Part shown: piece after piece, positions 5,669 to 9,505 of the stretch
Position numbering within the stretch: the first letter of the stretch is position 1
How the letters are laid out: every line of letters starts with the position of its first letter
NCBI GenBank assembly: GCA_023441625.1
Contig: JAEZOA010000055.1
Location: forward strand, 1-9,505
Source of the DNA: Bacillota bacterium
GTDB lineage: Bacteria; Bacillota; Clostridia; Acetivibrionales; DSM-1351
Direction of reading: 5' to 3'
DNA length: 9,505 nucleotides
Program-made: the position numbers and the translations under genes
The notes under the pieces: model-generated
Databases searched by the model: none
Seen by the model: only the letters and a program-made list of their open reading frames with translations
Told to the model about the DNA's origin: nothing

Positions 5669-7141
5669 TTAATGACAGGAAGGTAGTCCACTATTTTCAC
5701 TAGATTCTTGTATATTCGGTACATATTGATTTGCTTCATTTTTTATTGTATCATTATTGAATTCTTTAATATCATCTACTACAGTGATTTCACTCCTAAT
5801 CATACCCATCGAGCAGCTATACGCAAATGTACCGGTTTCAGTCGGAGTAAACTCAATTATATTGTCTCCTGCCTCGAGATTTTTCTTTTTATCTAATTTG
5901 GGTATCACAATTTCATTGTTACAACCGTTTATATCGCCCTTTTGAGCCTGTATGATCCATTTAACAGGTATACCTTTTTGAACTGTTATCGGTTCATATC
6001 TGCCTGATGATAGCTTTGTAGAAACTTTTTGAATACCATCTTGCATTGTTGCAACGCTCCTGCTTTGAGTGCTGCTGTTTATACCAAATGGTATAGCTGG
6101 AAGTGAAAAGCCTGACAATTCCAAACCTCTATTTGACATTACCACTCCAAGTACAATTACCAGTACAGCACTGACTCTCATCATCTTATGAGTAAATTTT
6201 CTGCTTAATATTGAGCTCACTGCCCCAAATCCAAACATTAATGGCACTGTGCCAATACTAAACATAAACATGGATAATGCTCCCACCGCGAAGCTTCCGG
6301 TACCTAAAGAATAAATCTGCATAGCCTGAAGCGGACCGCACGGCATTAAGCCATTTAGCAATCCTACATAAAAAGGTCCATACTTACTATTGCTATTGTG
6401 TATTTTGTTGCCAAATATTTTAGGCATCCTGGGATTTAATTTTCTAAGCCATGGGAATATGTTGAGCATATTTAACCCCATAATCACCATGAATACTCCG
6501 GATATGATTGCCACAATCCCCCTGGCAGCTCCTGAAAAGCTGATACCAGAACCTAATGCCCCTACTATACCTCCAATAATAGTATAGGAAATTATCCTGC
6601 CGCTGTTATAAAGCAAACTTGGTTTTAATTTTGAAAGCTTGCTGAAATTCCCGTTATCAACCTTATATGAAACACATTGAGATAGATTTATTCCTCCGCA
6701 CATAGAGATACAATGTATTGAAGTCAGCAATCCAACAAAAAACAGGATTCCATATCCCATTGATTGATTAATCTCTGGTATAAAGTTAAACCCCACTGTG
6801 TTCTTTACAATAACGTAGAGTGCAAACAATATGCTCCCTATCCCCAACAGTTGGTTGATTGACAGTTTATATTCATTTTCTTTTTTTATATTTGTTTTTG
6901 AAACAGCACCAGTACCTGGTTTATTCTTGACTACATAATCCAGCTTTTCTATCGTATCAATAATTTGCTCAAGCCCTAATACATTTGCATCGTAGGTAAT
7001 GTAAACATTGGAACTGCTGAAAATTCCCTTAACTTCTATTACTCCATCAAGCTTTTTCAGAGCATTCTCTATCCTTTTTTCACAGCTTGTACATGTCATA
7101 CCACCCATTTGAAAAATTTTTCGTATTAATCTCTGTTCCAT
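5669..7141 (-). CDS. HMA-SafE/TauE-cupredoxin fusion membrane protein
   Basis: This is a 490-residue three-part protein. An HMA domain with GMTCTSC (14-20) should bind Cu(I). A six- or seven-helix SafE/DsbD-like membrane domain (about 95-340) has the paired motifs HCISMCGG (143-150) and LMPCGPLQAMQ (265-275), whose cysteines resemble the helix pair of DsbD/CcdA-type and copper-carrying relatives. A C-terminal domain (about 365-456), probably extracellular, resembles a cupredoxin with candidate ligands C407, C443, M445 and M447; the protein ends PSCH. It probably hands copper across or along the membrane, working with CopA. An in-frame TTG at 7207 would add 22 residues but lacks a ribosome site, while the ATG at 7141 has AAGGGG six bases upstream, so I choose that. 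No sulfite or taurine role is implied by the TauE/SafE label. Confidence 0.88.
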   Translation of the reverse strand: MEQRLIRKIFQMGGMTCTSCEKRIENALKKLDGVIEVKGIFSSSNVYITYDANVLGLEQIIDTIEKLDYVVKNKPGTGAVSKTNIKKENEYKLSINQLLGIGSILFALYVIVKNTVGFNFIPEINQSMGYGILFFVGLLTSIHCISMCGGINLSQCVSYKVDNGNFSKLSKLKPSLLYNSGRIISYTIIGGIVGALGSGISFSGAARGIVAIISGVFMVIMGLNMLNIFPWLRKLNPRMPKIFGNKIHNSNSKYGPFYVGLLNGLMPCGPLQAMQIYSLGTGSFAVGALSMFMFSIGTVPLMFGFGAVSSILSRKFTHKMMRVSAVLVIVLGVVMSNRGLELSGFSLPAIPFGINSSTQSRSVATMQDGIQKVSTKLSSGRYEPITVQKGIPVKWIIQAQKGDINGCNNEIVIPKLDKKKNLEAGDNIIEFTPTETGTFAYSCSMGMIRSEITVVDDIKEFNNDTIKNEANQYVPNIQESSENSGLPSCH

Positions 7142-7157
7142 TACACACCCCTTGTAT

Positions 7158-7227
7158 AAAGGATAACATAAATCCTTTTTTTTACTACTACTTATTCGGT
7201 TTTCCAAAGGATTTTTAATTATCCTTT
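7158..7227. repeat. Two near-identical AAAGGAT inverted repeats ahead of the SafE fusion gene
   Basis: Plus-strand aaaggat/atccttt pairs occur at 7158-7178 (7-base spacer) and 7206-7227 (8-base spacer), 48 bases apart. A further half-site atccttt lies at 7280-7286, next to the DUF2318 stop codon. In the minus-strand mRNA each pair could fold as a 7-base hairpin, and because the arms are identical they could also pair with each other. The first is followed by a T-run on the plus strand, but no plus-strand gene reads into it. They may act in mRNA processing, attenuation or protein binding in the 149-base leader of the fusion gene. Confidence 0.5.
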
Positions 7228-7290
7228 GCCAGTTTCAATTTAAATATTACTAATTTCCCTTTTTATATATTTCAACAGTATCCTTTAACG

Positions 7291-7809
7291 CTACTTTCTC
7301 CAATTTCCGAACAAGTCTTTGTTTTCTTCAATGAAGGCTTGTGAGATTACAATATTTGCTTCATCCTCAGTCTTATTTTCTTTCAAAATAGGAACGGGAT
7401 TACAACCACCTTTTATCTTTTCTATCTGGTCAAGCTGGAACCTATTACCGCAATTCTGGCATACAACTTCATTACCCTGCTGCTTATAATAACCTCTTCC
7501 AGAATCATAGCATATTTGACATGTATTAAACGCCGTTCTTATCGTTCCATCACTTGCTTTAACAGCCAATACTTCCATGTTTGTTTTTCCTACCTTATAA
7601 GGATAAAACTTAGCAGTTTCAGAGACTTCACTCTTTATAATTTTTAAATCACCTGATACAGTCCCATTTGTATCTGTTCCACCTAAACTAAATTTAATTA
7701 TAATAAAGCCAAGGATAAGAATTGCAAAACCGCCAACTATTGCAAAAGTCTTATTTTTAGATTTCTTTGCTGCTTGCACTTTTTTGTTTGCTAGACTTGA
7801 TTTACCCAT
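7291..7809 (-). CDS. DUF2318 membrane-anchored Cys-rich protein
   Basis: This is a 172-residue protein with a basic N-terminus, one membrane helix (about 22-41) and a soluble domain that should face outward. The domain matches the DUF2318 pattern: CQICYDSGRGYY (97-108), CQNCGNRF (117-124) and GGCNPVP (134-140). The two CxxC pairs plus C136 could bind a metal or an Fe-S centre. Members of this family are often found with metal transport systems, but no biochemical function is firmly known to me. The ATG at 7809 has AAAGGTGGG seven bases before it, whereas an in-frame GTG at 7851 has no ribosome site, so 7809 is preferred. It is the first gene of the copper operon, downstream of a good promoter, which suggests it serves copper handling or redox work outside the membrane. 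Confidence 0.87.
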   Translation of the reverse strand: MGKSSLANKKVQAAKKSKNKTFAIVGGFAILILGFIIIKFSLGGTDTNGTVSGDLKIIKSEVSETAKFYPYKVGKTNMEVLAVKASDGTIRTAFNTCQICYDSGRGYYKQQGNEVVCQNCGNRFQLDQIEKIKGGCNPVPILKENKTEDEANIVISQAFIEENKDLFGNWRK

Positions 7810-7880
7810 TGTCGCACCCACCTTTACAGTATTTATCACTGAATTTAACACACTTTTGTGAAGATTTTATGAAGAGAAGC

Positions 7881-7908
7881 ATTATATAAATGACAAATAC
7901 AAAAACAA
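7881..7908 (-). promoter_or_regulatory. Promoter of the copper operon
   Basis: The minus strand has TTGTTT (7908-7903), a 16-base spacer and a perfect TATAAT (7886-7881). This is 72 bases upstream of the DUF2318 start and just after the terminator of the upstream gene, which suits the first promoter of a new operon. No clear metal-repressor palindrome overlaps it. Confidence 0.6.
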
Positions 7909-7912
7909 ATAC

Positions 7913-7955
7913 AAAAAACCTATAAAGTGGGACTTTTAATTGTCCACTTTATAGG
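7913..7955 (-). terminator. Strong intrinsic terminator after the MFS gene
   Basis: Arms cctataaagtgg (7919-7930) and ccactttatagg (7944-7955) are perfect 12-base complements around a 13-base loop. On the minus strand the stem is followed by TTTTTT (7918-7913). It closes transcription from the MFS transporter and insulates the copper operon. Confidence 0.9.
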
Positions 7956-8116
7956 TCTCATTAACATAAGCAATGTTGGCTTGACAACTTGCGTTGTTTT
8001 ATACCTGTTAACATGGGGTATGTAGTCTCAGAATATAAATGTTATGTACTGGTTATTCCCATAAGACGGTTAATTTTCATTTGTTCACCACAAATTTCAT
8101 TTTATATTTCTCAGCA

Positions 8117-8140
8117 AATGTATTAAATAATGTATTAAAT
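8117..8140. repeat. Exact tandem 12-base duplication at the MFS stop codon
   Basis: The plus-strand unit aatgtattaaat occurs twice with no gap (8117-8128 and 8129-8140) and covers the TAA stop (8137-8135) of the MFS gene. It is a small tandem duplication, probably replication slippage, with no clear function. The rest of the gap 7956-8116 shows no gene that I can support. Confidence 0.7.
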
Positions 8141-9445
8141 ACCTGTACTACTATTCACACTATTATCAACTTCGCTATCCTCATTACCGAACTCTGGCTC
8201 TCGGATACGACCAACAATAATGATTGCCACGATGAAAATAATAAATGTAAACACAAATGGCAAGCGACGGTCAATACTTGTTAGCCATCCAGCAAAATAG
8301 CCAAATGGTGAGGCAAAAGAAATAGTAGAAGCCATAATCATGGCATTAATTCTAGCTCTTTCCTTCGGATTAATATTTAACTGAAGCAGTGCGTCCTTAC
8401 GAGGCACTACAAGAGCACTAGCTACGGCTCCAACAAATACATAAATAATTATAATAGGAATACTTCCGATGGGAGCTAATATCAGAAGAATAGAGCAAGT
8501 GGCATACAATACTAATCCAATCCACATTGGTACTCTAAATTTTACTGATTCCAAACGGTGCTGTATTCCAATCATAAAAATTAGCATTACTGCCGCATTC
8601 AAAATAGGAAAAAACGCCAAATAACTATCTGGAATACCTAGTCTCTGCGTAATATATAAGCTAAAGAAGTTGGTACTGATAGTATTCGTTATGTGTAATA
8701 TTACCGAGACACTAACCACTTTCATAATCTCTCTATTCATTAGCACTTTGGGTACCAAATTCTTGTATTCATATAACATCTGTAAAACAGAGGTATCTTT
8801 CGTCTCGGTTATACGGATATTACCTTGTCTAGTTTCCTTACAATGCCTATAAGTTATAATCACCTTAATAATCATATTTATAGCAAAAACTAGATATAAA
8901 ACACGGACAACTGGAACCACGGTAAAGTTGTTTATAAACAATCCCGAAAGCGGCGCAAAAAAGATTGCAACTAGACCGCCTATGTTCGCCCAAGTATATA
9001 TTCCTACTAAATCCTTAGAGTCTGCATCTTCAATTAATAAACAAAACCATGCTGTCTGGTTAATCTGCTCAAAACTATTAAATAAAACTGCAATTAAAAA
9101 GAGCCAAAAGTTATCTGAAATGGCCCATATCAAGCAAGCCAAACCCCAGCCAAAGAAATCTCCCATCATGGTTGTATACTTACGTCCCAATTTATCTGTG
9201 ATTATACCCCCAAAGAAGGAAAAAAACACTTGAACAAACATAGCAACCGACAGAATCAGTCCGATTTGAACATCAGTTATTCCTAATGTATACATATATA
9301 GTGTCGCAAAAGGTGCTATTAGATTATACGGAATCCCCCAGAGTGGCTCCATCAGAATTAGAGTTCTTGGATTTCCTTTGTTACGTTTTAATATTTCAAC
9401 AAGTGGGTGATTCCCTATAGTTTTTATTTTTTGTACTATATTCAC
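8135..9445 (-). CDS. Major facilitator superfamily transporter
   Basis: This is a 436-residue polytopic membrane protein of normal MFS length, with about 12 hydrophobic segments in two halves. The loop between helices 2 and 3 has the MFS motif A, GGIITDKLGRK (79-89). A charged cytoplasmic middle loop (about 210-245) separates the halves, and the C-terminus is acidic and Asn/Ser-rich. The substrate cannot be told from sequence, and nothing shows a link to metals. The GTG at 9445 is favoured because GGAG lies six bases before it; longer forms from an ATG at 9457 or a TTG at 9484 lack such a site, and 9457 overlaps the ribosome site itself. It is closed by its own terminator, so it is a unit separate from the copper operon. 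Its promoter is not clear in the 60 bases to the window edge. Confidence 0.88.
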   Translation of the reverse strand: MNIVQKIKTIGNHPLVEILKRNKGNPRTLILMEPLWGIPYNLIAPFATLYMYTLGITDVQIGLILSVAMFVQVFFSFFGGIITDKLGRKYTTMMGDFFGWGLACLIWAISDNFWLFLIAVLFNSFEQINQTAWFCLLIEDADSKDLVGIYTWANIGGLVAIFFAPLSGLFINNFTVVPVVRVLYLVFAINMIIKVIITYRHCKETRQGNIRITETKDTSVLQMLYEYKNLVPKVLMNREIMKVVSVSVILHITNTISTNFFSLYITQRLGIPDSYLAFFPILNAAVMLIFMIGIQHRLESVKFRVPMWIGLVLYATCSILLILAPIGSIPIIIIYVFVGAVASALVVPRKDALLQLNINPKERARINAMIMASTISFASPFGYFAGWLTSIDRRLPFVFTFIIFIVAIIIVGRIREPEFGNEDSEVDNSVNSSTGI

Positions 9446-9505
9446 TGCTCTCTCCATTCTATGATTGCTACAACTAAAATACAATCAAAAAACATCAATA
9501 TACTT

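Noticed and set aside
5669..7141. Sulfite or taurine exporter function from the TauE/SafE label
   Set aside because: The HMA and cupredoxin-like domains and the adjoining copA point to copper; the label reflects only the membrane fold.
7158..7183. Plus-strand intrinsic terminator (AAAGGAT hairpin plus T-run)
   Set aside because: The hairpin and T-run are there, but no plus-strand gene leads into it; the repeated arm motif suggests a different role.
7956..8116. Small RNA, riboswitch or short gene in the gap after the MFS gene
   Set aside because: Only short dyads and a 17-codon ATG-started frame without support are visible; nothing matches a known RNA class.
8039..8284. Plus-strand ORF of 81 codons at the 3' end of the MFS gene
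   Set aside because: It mostly overlaps the MFS coding region antisense, lacks a ribosome site and has no recognisable feature.

Overview
The window looks like AT-rich chromosome or island DNA from a low-G+C Gram-positive anaerobe, most likely of the class Clostridia. The basis is base composition, strong AGGAGG-type ribosome sites, and the mix of an OmpR/kinase pair, a two-HMA CopA and a DUF2318 membrane protein. The genus cannot be fixed from this sequence alone. Every gene I accept lies on the minus strand, so transcription runs from high to low coordinates.

Reading in transcription order: an MFS transporter (9445-8135) is closed by a strong intrinsic terminator (7955-7913). Next comes a promoter (7908-7881) and a copper-handling operon: a DUF2318 membrane-anchored Cys-rich protein (7809-7291), an HMA-SafE-cupredoxin fusion (7141-5669), the Cu(I) P-type ATPase CopA (5629-3164) and an OmpR-type response regulator (3078-2377). 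The gene after the regulator is its sensor kinase (2361-1765), but it is wrecked. An in-frame deletion removed most of the sensor, HAMP and phosphoacceptor regions, and a TAG replaces the expected Gln codon at the start of the ATPase domain.

The next part is an arsenic-type module, also largely decayed. A remnant of an ACR3 arsenite efflux permease (1762-1596) keeps only two short C-terminal-half segments in different frames. A Cys-rich ArsR/SmtB repressor (1564-1256) is intact and appears to be transcribed from a leaderless promoter. A GshA-type glutamate-cysteine ligase (1157-189) has its own promoter. The two promoters share an 11-of-12-base motif, so the ArsR protein probably controls both its own gene and gshA, linking metal sensing to thiol synthesis. 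The ligase is cut off by an IS21-like insertion sequence whose terminus lies at 193; the first 28 codons of its transposase run off the left edge.

In short, the copper export genes (DUF2318, SafE fusion, CopA) look complete, while signalling (kinase), arsenite efflux (ACR3) and thiol synthesis (gshA) have each been broken, by deletion or by insertion. The strongest points for follow-up are the shared ArsR operator with the leaderless arsR, the IS-truncated gshA, and the cluster of deletions between 1596 and 2361.
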